NCBI GenBank assembly: GCA_002403445.1
Contig: DHHU01000005.1
Location: forward strand, 9,199-20,495
Direction of reading: 5' to 3'
Origin: Salinisphaeraceae bacterium UBA4764
Lineage (GTDB): Bacteria > Pseudomonadota > Gammaproteobacteria > Nevskiales > Salinisphaeraceae
DNA: 11,297 nt
A program made the position numbers and the translations under genes. Shown here piece by piece: positions 1 to 6,810 of this stretch; the first letter of the stretch is position 1, and each line of letters opens with the position of its first letter. Below the pieces are notes generated by a model, which was not told where the DNA came from, did not search any database, and saw only the letters and a program-made list of their open reading frames with translations.

Positions 1-62
1 AAAAACTCGACCGTGGTTTCGCTTTCAAAGGGCTAGAAAAAAGATATTCACCATGTAAGTGC

Positions 63-167
63 AGATTAATTCCAAATTATCTCGATAGAATTAAACTGTC
101 ACGCATTTCTATCCCAGCGTGCACTAACCACAAACTTCAAGGCGATTGAAACACTCAAGATTAATTC
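63..167. promoter_or_regulatory. Candidate operator: three AGATTAATTC-like half-sites
   Basis: AGATTAATTC occurs at 63-72 and again at 158-167, 95 bases apart, which is close to nine helical turns. Between them, GAATTAAACT at 88-97 is the reverse complement of the same word with one mismatch, so 63-97 forms an inverted repeat with a 15-base spacer. All lie upstream of the sugar-acid dehydratase. A regulator binding these sites and looping the DNA is an inference; no regulator gene is in the window, and AT-rich DNA can make such words by chance. Confidence 0.3.
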
Positions 168-227
168 AGCCTGCTCCCAGGTAAGCGTGCATTCGAAAGC
201 ATTAAAGGCCCGAGCATCGTGGGATTT

Positions 228-256
228 TTGACATTAAAACAAATGCACAACACTGT
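228..256 (+). promoter_or_regulatory. Possible sigma-70 promoter of the dehydratase
   Basis: A perfect -35 hexamer TTGACA lies at 228-233. Seventeen bases further, 251-256 reads CACTGT, which is a poor -10 with only the conserved A and final T. The start codon is 35 bases beyond that. The -35 is strong and the -10 weak, as in activator-dependent promoters, so the call rests mainly on one hexamer and position. Confidence 0.3.
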
Positions 257-290
257 TAGTTGATGTTGAACAAGCACTGGATACGCAGTC

Positions 291-2024
291 ATGAGCCACT
301 CCAAAGACAGCACGTCTAAACTCCGATCCCAGGCATGGTTCGGCGGCGTCAACCGCGACGCGTTCATTCATCGGAGCTGGGTCAAGAATATGGGCCTGCC
401 CGACGATGCTTTCGACGGACGGCCCATCATCGGGATCTGCAACACGTTCTCGGAACTCACGCCTTGCAACGCACATTTTCGGGGCCTGGTCGAGCACATC
501 AAGCGCGGGGTGCTGGATGCCGGGGGGACGCCGCTGGAATTTCCCGTATTTTCTTGTGGTGAGACGCTGCTGCGACCGTCGGCTATGCTGTTCCGCAATC
601 TCGCCGCGATGGATACCGAGGAGGCCATCCGCGGCAATCCGATCGATGGCGTGGTGTTAATGTGCGGCTGCGACAAGACCACACCCTCCTTATTGATGGG
701 GGCGGCCAGTTGTGACTTGCCAACCATCGTGGTCTCCGGCGGGCCAATGCTCAACGGTCGGTTTCAGGGGCATGCCCTCGGCTCGGGCACCGACGTCTGG
801 AGGTTTTCCGAGGACGTGAGAGCCGGCAAGATGGATGTCGACGAATTTCTGGCGGCCGAAGCCGGCATGAGCCGCTCGGCTGGCCACTGCAACACCATGG
901 GCACAGCGTCGACCATGGCCTCGATGGTGGAATCACTCGGTATCGCCCTGCCCGGCAACGCGGCCTATCCGGCAGTCGATGCCAATCGCAATCGGCTTGG
1001 CCGTTTCTCCGGCCGACGTATCGTGGATCTGGTCTACGAGCAGGTGCCGGTATCGAAGCTACTCACACGTCAGGCGTTCGAGAACGCCATTCGTGTCAAT
1101 GGCGCCATTGGCGGGTCGACCAATGCCGTGATCCACCTGCTGGCAATCGCGGGCCGTGTCGGTATCGAAGTGAGCCTGGATGACTGGGACACGCTCGGCC
1201 ACGACGTGCCATGTCTGGTCGATCTCATGCCGTCCGGCCGCTATCTCATGGAAGAGTTTTGTTACGCGGGTGGCCTGCCGGCGGTAATGAAACAAGTCGA
1301 AGACCTGCTTCATACCGATGCGTTGACCGTCAACGGGGAGACCGTGGGCGCCAACTTGGCGGGTGTCGAAAGCTTCGATACCGATGTCATCCGTACGCGT
1401 GACAATCCCTTATCGCAAACCGGCGGCGTCGCCGTACTCCGAGGCAACCTAGCGCCAGATGGCGCCGTAATCAAACCCTCCGCAGCGTCCCCCGAGCTCA
1501 TGCAACATCGCGGCCGTGCGGTCGTGTTTGAACATATCGAGGATTTCAAGAGACGTGTCGACGACCCGGACCTGGACATCTACGCCGATGACATCATGGT
1601 GCTGAAAGGCGCCGGTCCCAAGGGCTATCCAGGCATGGCCGAGGTCGGCAACCTGCCGCTGCCCGCCAAGATTCTGGAACAGGGGGTGCGAGACATGGTG
1701 CGCATTTCCGACGCGCGCATGTCGGGCACGGCCTATGGCACCGTGGTGCTGCATGTCTCCCCCGAATCCACGGCCGGCGGGCCGCTGGCGCTGGTCAAGA
1801 CCGGCGACATCATCAACGTCGACACCGCGGGCCGCGGGCTAACGCTGGAGGTCGACGATACAGAACTGGCGAGGCGCCGTGAGCGCTTGGAGATCTCCGA
1901 GCCGCCCATGACCGGTGGCTATCAAAAGCTATATTTCGACCACGTCGAACAGGCGGACCGCGGCGCCGATCTGGACTTTCTGCGCGGATGTCGTGGTGCA
2001 GCCGTGCCACGTGAAAATCATTAA
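291..2024 (+). CDS. IlvD/Edd-family sugar-acid (L-arabinonate-type) dehydratase
   Basis: Cytoplasmic Fe-S enzyme of 577 residues that removes water from an aldonic acid to give a 2-keto-3-deoxy acid. Family ligands are visible: the [2Fe-2S] cysteines C59 (ELTPCNAH), C127 (MCGCDKT) and C200 (GHCNTMG), the Mg ligands E91, D128 and E451, the lysine K129 that is carbamylated in the family, and the catalytic serine S478 in RMSGTAYG. The opening FGG..RDAFIHRSWVKNMGLPDDAFDGRP is typical of L-arabinonate/D-fuconate/D-galactonate dehydratases rather than of dihydroxy-acid dehydratase in valine synthesis. The cysteine positions equal, as I recall them, those of the Rhizobium L-arabinonate dehydratase, which supports the ATG at 291 although its ribosome site is weak. 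A broken SDR gene follows 12 bases downstream and a KDG-type kinase faces it, so a sugar-acid catabolic role is likely. The exact substrate cannot be read from the sequence. Confidence 0.93.
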   Translation: MSHSKDSTSKLRSQAWFGGVNRDAFIHRSWVKNMGLPDDAFDGRPIIGICNTFSELTPCNAHFRGLVEHIKRGVLDAGGTPLEFPVFSCGETLLRPSAMLFRNLAAMDTEEAIRGNPIDGVVLMCGCDKTTPSLLMGAASCDLPTIVVSGGPMLNGRFQGHALGSGTDVWRFSEDVRAGKMDVDEFLAAEAGMSRSAGHCNTMGTASTMASMVESLGIALPGNAAYPAVDANRNRLGRFSGRRIVDLVYEQVPVSKLLTRQAFENAIRVNGAIGGSTNAVIHLLAIAGRVGIEVSLDDWDTLGHDVPCLVDLMPSGRYLMEEFCYAGGLPAVMKQVEDLLHTDALTVNGETVGANLAGVESFDTDVIRTRDNPLSQTGGVAVLRGNLAPDGAVIKPSAASPELMQHRGRAVVFEHIEDFKRRVDDPDLDIYADDIMVLKGAGPKGYPGMAEVGNLPLPAKILEQGVRDMVRISDARMSGTAYGTVVLHVSPESTAGGPLALVKTGDIINVDTAGRGLTLEVDDTELARRRERLEISEPPMTGGYQKLYFDHVEQADRGADLDFLRGCRGAAVPRENH

Positions 2025-2036
2025 AAGGTAGCCCTC

Positions 2037-2226
2037 ATGCCTAATCCAGCAATTTGTCCGAGCCTGCGCGATCGAACGGTTTTGATCACAGGGAGCAGCA
2101 GCGCCGAACGCGAACACCGTTGGGCTCGGCAAGGCGCGCCCATCGCGTTGATTGGGCGTGACAACAAAGCCGACCAGGCGCCGATCAACACGTCGAGACA
2201 CAGCCGGCCGCTCAACGTTTTAGGGA
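2037..2226 (+). pseudogene. Decayed SDR dehydrogenase N-terminus
   Basis: Starting at ATG 2037, behind an AAAAGG ribosome site and 12 bases after the dehydratase stop, the frame reads SLRDRTVLITGSSS then AEREHRWARQGAPIALIGRD. This is the first beta-alpha-beta unit of a short-chain dehydrogenase (usual form LxxRTVLITGGxSGIGxxxVxxFARQGAxVAFIxRD). The GIG of the NAD(P)-binding TGxxxGIG motif is missing, as if nine bases were lost. A weak trace continues (SRHSRPLNVL), then similarity stops where the convergent kinase ends at 2230. The frame stays open to 2444 but only as antisense of the kinase. No Ser-Tyr-Lys active site exists, so the product cannot be an oxidoreductase. It was probably the sugar dehydrogenase of the same operon. 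Confidence 0.6.
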
Positions 2227-2229
2227 AAA

Positions 2230-3204
2230 CTAACGCTCGTGCCGGGCCTCACCAGTCAGAAAAGTCGCCAACTCCTGCGCAGACGGCAAATTCTCGTAAT
2301 CACCGGCGCCGCTTACGCAAATTGCCCCAGTTGCCTGGGCCTGACGCAGCCGTTCGGACGGAACAAGCCGTTCCAGACGAGCTGCCAGATAGCCCCCGGC
2401 GAACGCATCCCCAGCGCCGGTCGTCTCCTGCACCGGCACATTAAACACGGGACTCTCGTAGCGCTGGCTGCCGATGACTGCCGTTGAGTGACCGCCGCCG
2501 CGCTTGAACAACACTTCACTCGGCCCAGCCGCGGCCAGGGTATCGATCAATGTTTCGTCGTCGATCTCAGGCCACAGCAGCGCAGCTTCTTCGTGGCTTA
2601 TGAAAAGAATATCGATGGCATGAAACCAATATTCACAAAACGCCCGGATATCTTGGGCGGCCCATAGTTTGCTGCGGTAGTTGACGTCAAAACTCACCGT
2701 GACGCCCGCCGCGCGTGCGATCTTAATGATCGTTTCTACAGTTGCCCGGCAATCCGCCGACAACGCCGGCGTAATCCCACTCAAATGCACGGTGCGCGCA
2801 TTGGCTATGGCGTCCCGATCCAGCATAGACGGCGTCATGCCGGCTGCCGCCGACCCGCTGCGGTAGTAAAAACCGCGCGTTCCATTGACACCGCTATCGC
2901 GCAGACAGAGTCCGGTTGCCTGGGGGGCGCGCTCTACCCTGCTGACATCCACGCCTTCAGCCCGCACACGCTCGACAATGAGCTGCCCGAGTTCGTCATA
3001 ACCGACGCGGGAAATCCAGCCACTCGTCCGGCCAAGCCGCGCGAGCGCAATAGCAACGTTGGTCTCGGCGCCACCGATGCGAAGTCGCAATGCCACAGCG
3101 TGCCTCAGGCGTTCCCCGGCGCCGGAATGAATCAACACCATGGTTTCACCACAGGTGACGACGTCGAGTTTCTGATGGGCATTGCTGGTGTTATACATAA
3201 CCAT
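2230..3204 (-). CDS. PfkB-family carbohydrate kinase, 2-keto-3-deoxygluconate kinase type
   Basis: Ribokinase-fold kinase, 324 residues from ATG 3204, that phosphorylates a small sugar or sugar acid with ATP. Both PfkB signatures are present: GGAETNVAIALARLG (residues about 44-58) and ETTGAGDAFAGGYLA near the C-terminus, with D266 of GAGD as the catalytic base. The opening DVVTCGETM and the FYYRSGSAA segment resemble 2-dehydro-3-deoxygluconokinase (KdgK), which makes KDPG for the Entner-Doudoroff aldolase. Start choice: a GTG at 3213 is also in frame, but AGGTGG at 3210-3215 (minus strand) sits five bases before ATG 3204, the better site. It converges on the dehydratase, and kinase plus dehydratase make two successive steps of aldonate breakdown. 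Related fructokinase or other PfkB specificity cannot be excluded. Confidence 0.85.
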   Translation of the reverse strand: MVMYNTSNAHQKLDVVTCGETMVLIHSGAGERLRHAVALRLRIGGAETNVAIALARLGRTSGWISRVGYDELGQLIVERVRAEGVDVSRVERAPQATGLCLRDSGVNGTRGFYYRSGSAAAGMTPSMLDRDAIANARTVHLSGITPALSADCRATVETIIKIARAAGVTVSFDVNYRSKLWAAQDIRAFCEYWFHAIDILFISHEEAALLWPEIDDETLIDTLAAAGPSEVLFKRGGGHSTAVIGSQRYESPVFNVPVQETTGAGDAFAGGYLAARLERLVPSERLRQAQATGAICVSGAGDYENLPSAQELATFLTGEARHER

Positions 3205-3280
3205 CGGGTCCACCTAGCCGGCGACCACCCCCTTTTTCCTGTGGTTCAGCGGATCAGTCATCGGTGCTACCCGATTGAAT

Positions 3281-3305
3281 ATTATCAGACACATGGAAGT
3301 GTCAG
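3281..3305 (-). promoter_or_regulatory. Candidate kinase promoter overlapped by a GACAC palindrome
   Basis: On the minus strand CTGACA (3305-3300, five of six to the -35 consensus) is followed by an AT-rich GATAATATT. GATAAT itself would be only 13 bases away; the overlapping TAATAT gives a 15-base spacer and AATATT 16, each four of six. The inverted repeat GACAC-N6-GTGTC (3288-3303) overlaps the -35 and spacer, a usual repressor position. It lies about 75 bases ahead of the kinase start. The binding protein is unknown. Confidence 0.3.
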
Positions 3306-3320
3306 CCGGCCCGTCGATCA

Positions 3321-3340
3321 TCACCAGCCGGCAATGGTGA
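3321..3340. promoter_or_regulatory. Inverted repeat TCACCA-N8-TGGTGA
   Basis: Six-base arms are perfectly complementary around an eight-base spacer, 117 bases ahead of the kinase start and 152 bases before the dehalogenase start. It could be an operator for a dimeric regulator. No T-run follows, so it is not a terminator. Confidence 0.3.
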
Positions 3341-3410
3341 CGTGGATTCAGTCGTCAACCCATTTACAATAGCCATAGCAAAAAGGAATCGAGCAAACAA
3401 AAGTCATTGG

Positions 3411-3430
3411 CTGGCAACGTCGGCTGCCAG
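3411..3430. promoter_or_regulatory. Inverted repeat CTGGCA-N8-TGCCAG
   Basis: Perfect six-base arms with the same eight-base spacing as the repeat at 3321-3340, but a different word. It sits about 62 bases before the dehalogenase start, where an operator or activator site would act. Role inferred from position and symmetry only. Confidence 0.3.
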
Positions 3431-3491
3431 ATGGCGCACGATCTTGGTCAAAATCTTATGTCATCCGTCTCTGGTCTAAACTGCATTCGGC

Positions 3492-4460
3492 ATGTCTAAG
3501 CCAAATTCTTGGCCCGATTCCGTCCCCCGATGTCTCGTCACGCCCGACGCACGTTTCCAAGGCATCGACGATTTTCCTTATGCCTGCCAAACGATCGATG
3601 TCGGCGGCGTACGACTCGCCTGGTGGGAGGCTGGTAAAAGGGCTGCACCACCAATTATCTTGCTGCACGGCGAACCCACCTGGAGCTATCTGTATCGGGA
3701 TATGATCGCGCCGCTTGCAGCGGCAGGCTACCGGGTACTTGCACCCGATTTAATCGGTTTCGGGCGCTCGGATAAACCCAGTGCGATTCACGATCACAGC
3801 TATGCCGCCCACGTCGCCTGGGTGGGGCAGTGGTTCGACGCGCTCGGGTTGGACAATGCGGTTTTGTTTGGTCAGGACTGGGGCGCACTGATCGGCTTAC
3901 GCGTGCTCGCTGAAAGGCCTGATCGCTTGACGCGCGTGTTCATCGCCAATGGGTTTTTGCCCACGGGTGACGAAAAGTCGCCGCTCATATTCAAGCTCTG
4001 GCGCGGGTTTGCCCGCTTCAGCCCGGGCATGCCGATCGGCGGCATACTACAGGCCGGCACCCGCCGTTGGCTGACGCGGCGAGAGCGCGCCGTATTCGCC
4101 GCGCCCTTCCCCGACAGGCGCTACATGGCCGGGGTTCGAGCACTCCCGCGACTGGTCCCTATCGCTCCAAACGATCCCGCCAGCCAGGCCAATCGCGACG
4201 CCTGGTCAATTCTGAAAACGTTCCACAACCCCTTTCACATCTGTTTTTCGGATTCCGATCCCGTAACCCGAGGGCTCGACGATACATTCCGGCACATCCC
4301 CGGCGCACGTCACGCCAACCACACCACAATTCATCGCGCCGGTCATTTTCTGCAACTCGACGCCGGCGCGAGGATCGCTCAATTTATGCTGGAGCAAATG
4401 GACAATCCACCACCACGCGCTGACGCGACCCCACAATTCGCCCCATCAGGAGAACAATGA
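3492..4460 (+). CDS. Haloalkane dehalogenase, class I (alpha/beta hydrolase)
   Basis: Cytoplasmic hydrolase of 322 residues that swaps a halogen on an alkyl halide for a hydroxyl, with no cofactor. The HLD-I hallmark HGEPTWSYLYR is at residues 59-69, including the glutamate E61. The nucleophile elbow QDWG gives D129 as nucleophile and W130 as halide-holding tryptophan; W170 in the cap (KLWRGFARF) may be the second one. H285 in GHFLQ and D254 or D256 in SDSDP complete the triad. The N-terminal stretch LVTPDARFQGIDDFPY matches the DhlA/DhmA type. The C-terminus is somewhat longer than usual and looks disordered. Its TGA overlaps the ydfG-like ATG (ATGA), so the two are translationally coupled. 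No ribosome site precedes ATG 3492. Some members of this subfamily act on other esters or epoxides, so the substrate is open. Confidence 0.87.
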   Translation: MSKPNSWPDSVPRCLVTPDARFQGIDDFPYACQTIDVGGVRLAWWEAGKRAAPPIILLHGEPTWSYLYRDMIAPLAAAGYRVLAPDLIGFGRSDKPSAIHDHSYAAHVAWVGQWFDALGLDNAVLFGQDWGALIGLRVLAERPDRLTRVFIANGFLPTGDEKSPLIFKLWRGFARFSPGMPIGGILQAGTRRWLTRRERAVFAAPFPDRRYMAGVRALPRLVPIAPNDPASQANRDAWSILKTFHNPFHICFSDSDPVTRGLDDTFRHIPGARHANHTTIHRAGHFLQLDAGARIAQFMLEQMDNPPPRADATPQFAPSGEQ

Positions 4461-5221
4461 TGCCCAAAGTTGTATTCATTACCGGCGCAACATCGGGATT
4501 TGGCCGCGCCGCAGCCTACCGCTTTGCCGATGCCGAATGGTCCCTGGTGTTGACTGGCCGGCGGCGAGCACGGTTGGACGAAGTGGCCAACGATTTATCG
4601 CCCAGGACACCGGTTCATACCGCGCAACTGGACGTGCGCGACGCCGACCATGTTCGGCACGTTGTCGACACGCTGCCCAACGCATTCAAGAACGTCACGG
4701 CGCTGATCAACAACGCGGGGCTGGCATTGGCGCCACAACCCTCGCAACAAGCCGATCTGGCCGACTGGCACACCATGATCGACACCAACATCACGGGGCT
4801 GGTCAACGTCACGCACGCGCTTATGCCGACGCTTATCGAAACCGGGCCTGGCGCCAGCATCGTCAATCTCGGCTCGGTGGCCGGCCAATGGCCCTATCCC
4901 GGCAGCCATGTCTACGGCGCATCCAAGGCATTCGTGCAGCAGTTTTCCTATAACCTGCGCTGCGACTTGCTCGGCACCGGCGTGCGCGTCACCGACATCG
5001 CACCCGGGCTGGCGGAAAGTGAATTCACGCTGGTGCGGACCGGCGGCGATCGGGCAGCCTACGATCGGCTCTACGGCGATACCACCCCGCTGCAGCCCGA
5101 GGACATTGCCGAGACAATCTTCTGGCTGGCGAATCTGCCGCCGCACATCAACGTCAACCGGCTTGAAATAATGCCGACACGTCAGGCGTGGTCGGCTTTT
5201 GCCGTGGATCGTGATGCTTGA
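4457..5221 (+). CDS. YdfG-like NADP-dependent 3-hydroxy-acid dehydrogenase (SDR)
   Basis: Classical short-chain dehydrogenase of 254 residues. The nucleotide motif is TGATSGFG near the N-terminus, with TGRRRARL after the second strand suggesting NADP(H), then NNAG, and the catalytic set S140, Y153 and K157 (YGASKAF). Segments such as ALINNAGLALAPQP, DWHTMIDTNITGLV, SVAGQWPYPGSHVYGASKAFVQQFSYNLR and the LEIMPTRQ ending match E. coli YdfG, which oxidises L-allo-threonine, serine and 3-hydroxypropionate and reduces malonic semialdehyde. Start: AGGAGA at 4448-4453 serves ATG 4457 or ATG 4460, and both are usable. It overlaps the dehalogenase stop, so it may process the alcohol that enzyme makes, or simply share its transcript. 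It converges with the DUF1249 gene with a 12-base gap that contains most of the palindrome GACCGCGGTC. Confidence 0.92.
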   Translation: MMPKVVFITGATSGFGRAAAYRFADAEWSLVLTGRRRARLDEVANDLSPRTPVHTAQLDVRDADHVRHVVDTLPNAFKNVTALINNAGLALAPQPSQQADLADWHTMIDTNITGLVNVTHALMPTLIETGPGASIVNLGSVAGQWPYPGSHVYGASKAFVQQFSYNLRCDLLGTGVRVTDIAPGLAESEFTLVRTGGDRAAYDRLYGDTTPLQPEDIAETIFWLANLPPHINVNRLEIMPTRQAWSAFAVDRDA

Positions 5222-5233
5222 TGCCGACCGCGG

Positions 5234-5752
5234 TCACGTAATCGGCACGGTCTCCTTCAGACGCGGCCGGTGCGCACCGCCGAAGCTGTGGCCCTGCGCC
5301 AGACAATAGGCCAGCCACTTGTTCAGCATGACGTTACGAGGCCACTGGTGGGCGAGCACTGCCTGATCGATATCTGGCACGCCGGCCAGCGCCGCATAGC
5401 GTGACCGTGCGTCGCAGTAGATAGCCTCAGCGAGTCCGGCATCGCGGTAGACCCGCATTCGTAGATCCGGATCGGGGCGCTGCACACCGTCGACGGTGAA
5501 CCAGTGGGTGAGATGAACGGTGGTGGTGTAACGACAGCGCTCAATCACGCGCAGGTACAGCCAAGCATCGGTACCGCGCGATTGGGCCGTCTCGAAAGGC
5601 AGGTCATCCTCCGGCGCCAGACGCTCGAAACGACGATAGTTACTCTCGTAGAGGGCCATGAGGCCGGTGAAGCTGCGGGGCTGTGCCGCAGCCATCCAGC
5701 GTTTTCGGGTGGTCGCATCCATGCCGGGGAGCATAAGGCACAGTCGACACAT
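5234..5752 (-). CDS. DUF1249 family protein (YqiB-like), function unknown
   Basis: Small soluble protein of up to 172 residues. The core LYESNYRRFERLAPEDD, then VIERCRYTTTVHLTHW, LRMRVYRDAGLAEAIYC and LNKWLAYCLAQGHSF, follows E. coli YqiB and other DUF1249 proteins (MRLCEMNF, ESTRYTT, VRLYHDAMVAEV, LADWLRYCLAHG). No catalytic motif is evident and the family's role is not known to me. The family is usually near 140 residues, so the first residues here may not be translated. ATG 5722 (MDATTRKRW) or ATG 5695 would give a more normal length, and no candidate has a good ribosome site. It starts 14 bases after the ppsR stop, so it is almost certainly co-transcribed with ppsR. Confidence 0.85.
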   Translation of the reverse strand: MCRLCLMLPGMDATTRKRWMAAAQPRSFTGLMALYESNYRRFERLAPEDDLPFETAQSRGTDAWLYLRVIERCRYTTTVHLTHWFTVDGVQRPDPDLRMRVYRDAGLAEAIYCDARSRYAALAGVPDIDQAVLAHQWPRNVMLNKWLAYCLAQGHSFGGAHRPRLKETVPIT

Positions 5753-5766
5753 TTCAAACGTCTATA

Positions 5767-6624
5767 TCAAAAAATCGCGTGGCGAAGATTCTTTTGCTGC
5801 ATGATCAGGGTCGCGAGTTCCTCGATTGATTTGTGCGTACTATCCGCCCAGGGCACGGAAAATCGGTTGTAGAGCCGCTGCGCCGCCCCGAGCTCAGCAC
5901 TAACCTGGTCGATTGATGCATAACGGCTGCCGCGGCGGCGGGAATCGCGAATTACCCGCAGTTGGTGAGGCTCGACCCAGAGCCCATAAAGTTTGTCACG
6001 ATAGGGCTCAAGCGCCTGCGGCAGTCCACGAGTATCGGTCTCGTCATCGTCGGTGAGCGGATAATTGGCAGCAAATACCCCAAACTGCATCGCCATATAA
6101 ATCGAAACCGGCGTCTTGCCGCACCGCGACGGTGCAACCACGATCACTTGCGCCTGCTCATAGCCACGGGTAGCCAACCCGTCGTCGTGCGCGAGTGCGT
6201 AGTTCATGGCTTCGATGCGAGACTGGTAGGCATCGGCATCGGCAATACCATGTGCTCGGCCGACGCGGTGGCTGGAGGGCTTGGAAAGTGCGGTTTCGAG
6301 CTGACCGAGAAACGCATCAAACAGATCAAGAAATAGTACATTGCCTTCTCGCAATACTGTGCGCGCATCGTCGTTGACCGTAGTGGAAAACACGATGGGC
6401 CGCGTACCGCTCTCGCGCCCCGCCGCTTCAACCGTAGCCAGCGCCTCGCGAGCCTTGGCCGCTGTATTGATAAACGGCAATGTGGATTCCGCGAAATGGC
6501 CCTCATCGAATTGGGTCAGCAAACTCGACCCCAGCGTCTCGGCTGTAATACCGGTGCCGTCCGAGACGAAAAATATAGGCGGGGGCTGATCGGGCTGTTG
6601 CATGGTATGTTCATCGATGATCAC
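5767..6624 (-). CDS. ppsR: PEP synthase regulatory protein (bifunctional Thr kinase / Pi-dependent phosphorylase)
   Basis: PpsR/DUF299 protein of 285 residues. It switches PEP synthase off by ADP-dependent phosphorylation of the threonine two residues before the catalytic histidine, and on again by phosphate-dependent removal of that group. The opening FFVSDGTGITAETLG and the P-loop-like APSRCGKTP (residues about 164-172) are diagnostic, as is AANYPLTDDD after it. In many relatives the loop begins G-V-S-R rather than A-P-S-R, a mild variation. The first codon is GTG 6624, with AGGA ten bases ahead; ATG 6603 is an alternative that would remove seven residues before MQQPDQPPPIFF. It diverges from ppsA, its target, across a 186-base control region, and is followed 14 bases later by the DUF1249 gene. 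Confidence 0.95.
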   Translation of the reverse strand: MIIDEHTMQQPDQPPPIFFVSDGTGITAETLGSSLLTQFDEGHFAESTLPFINTAAKAREALATVEAAGRESGTRPIVFSTTVNDDARTVLREGNVLFLDLFDAFLGQLETALSKPSSHRVGRAHGIADADAYQSRIEAMNYALAHDDGLATRGYEQAQVIVVAPSRCGKTPVSIYMAMQFGVFAANYPLTDDDETDTRGLPQALEPYRDKLYGLWVEPHQLRVIRDSRRRGSRYASIDQVSAELGAAQRLYNRFSVPWADSTHKSIEELATLIMQQKNLRHAIF

Positions 6625-6810
6625 GAACTTTAGTCCTGCATGATAGCCCTTGGGCTAAGCAAGCCAACGTGGGCAACTATCGCCCAAAGACGTCATCCGG
6701 GCGTCTTGTCTTTTGTGTCGGCTGTCACTATCGCGGCGACGCAGTTGTACATGCAGCGGGGAGCCTGAAGCCTTGACTATTCTTTTTGGCACACCCTCTG
6801 GGAGATCAGC
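6625..6810. promoter_or_regulatory. Shared divergent control region of ppsR and ppsA
   Basis: These 186 bases must hold the promoters of both genes. Visible symmetric elements are AGCCC-TT-GGGCT (6645-6656), TGGGC-N7-GCCCA (6670-6686) and AAGACG-N9-CGTCTT (6687-6707). A weak promoter toward ppsA may be TTGTCT (6706-6711) with TATCGC 17 bases later (6729-6734). The ppsA ribosome site GGGAGA (6800-6805) lies five bases before its GTG start. Joint control of the enzyme and its regulator from this region is an inference. Confidence 0.45.

Larger units (their letters stand above)
1..290. other. AT-rich intergenic leader before the dehydratase
   Basis: No open frame here looks like a gene on either strand. 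The stretch is clearly richer in A and T than the coding DNA that follows. It holds three related half-sites (AGATTAATTC at 63-72 and 158-167, and the inverted near-copy GAATTAAACT at 88-97) and a possible promoter near 228-256. It probably serves as the control region of the dehydratase gene. What lies upstream of base 1 cannot be told. Confidence 0.6.
3205..3491. other. Divergent intergenic region, kinase / dehalogenase
   Basis: No gene is seen here. It separates two divergently transcribed genes and carries three inverted repeats: GACAC-N6-GTGTC (3288-3303), TCACCA-N8-TGGTGA (3321-3340) and CTGGCA-N8-TGCCAG (3411-3430). It also has a direct repeat of CAGCCGGC at 3303-3310 and 3325-3332. 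This is the expected place for promoters and operators of both transcription units. Confidence 0.6.

Noticed and set aside
2785..3372. 195-codon plus-strand frame across the kinase start
   Set aside because: It is mostly antisense to the kinase, with composition expected of a shadow frame and no recognisable family.
4595..5146. 183-codon minus-strand frame inside the ydfG-like gene
   Set aside because: Complete shadow of a strongly supported SDR gene; no domain is visible in it.
5226..5235. GACCGCGGTC palindrome as a two-way terminator
   Set aside because: Ten bases with no loop and no flanking T or A runs; GC-rich DNA gives such words often.
6787..6801. Sigma-54-like TGGCAC before ppsA
   Set aside because: The -12 half reads CTGG rather than TTGC, and transcription would begin at the start codon.
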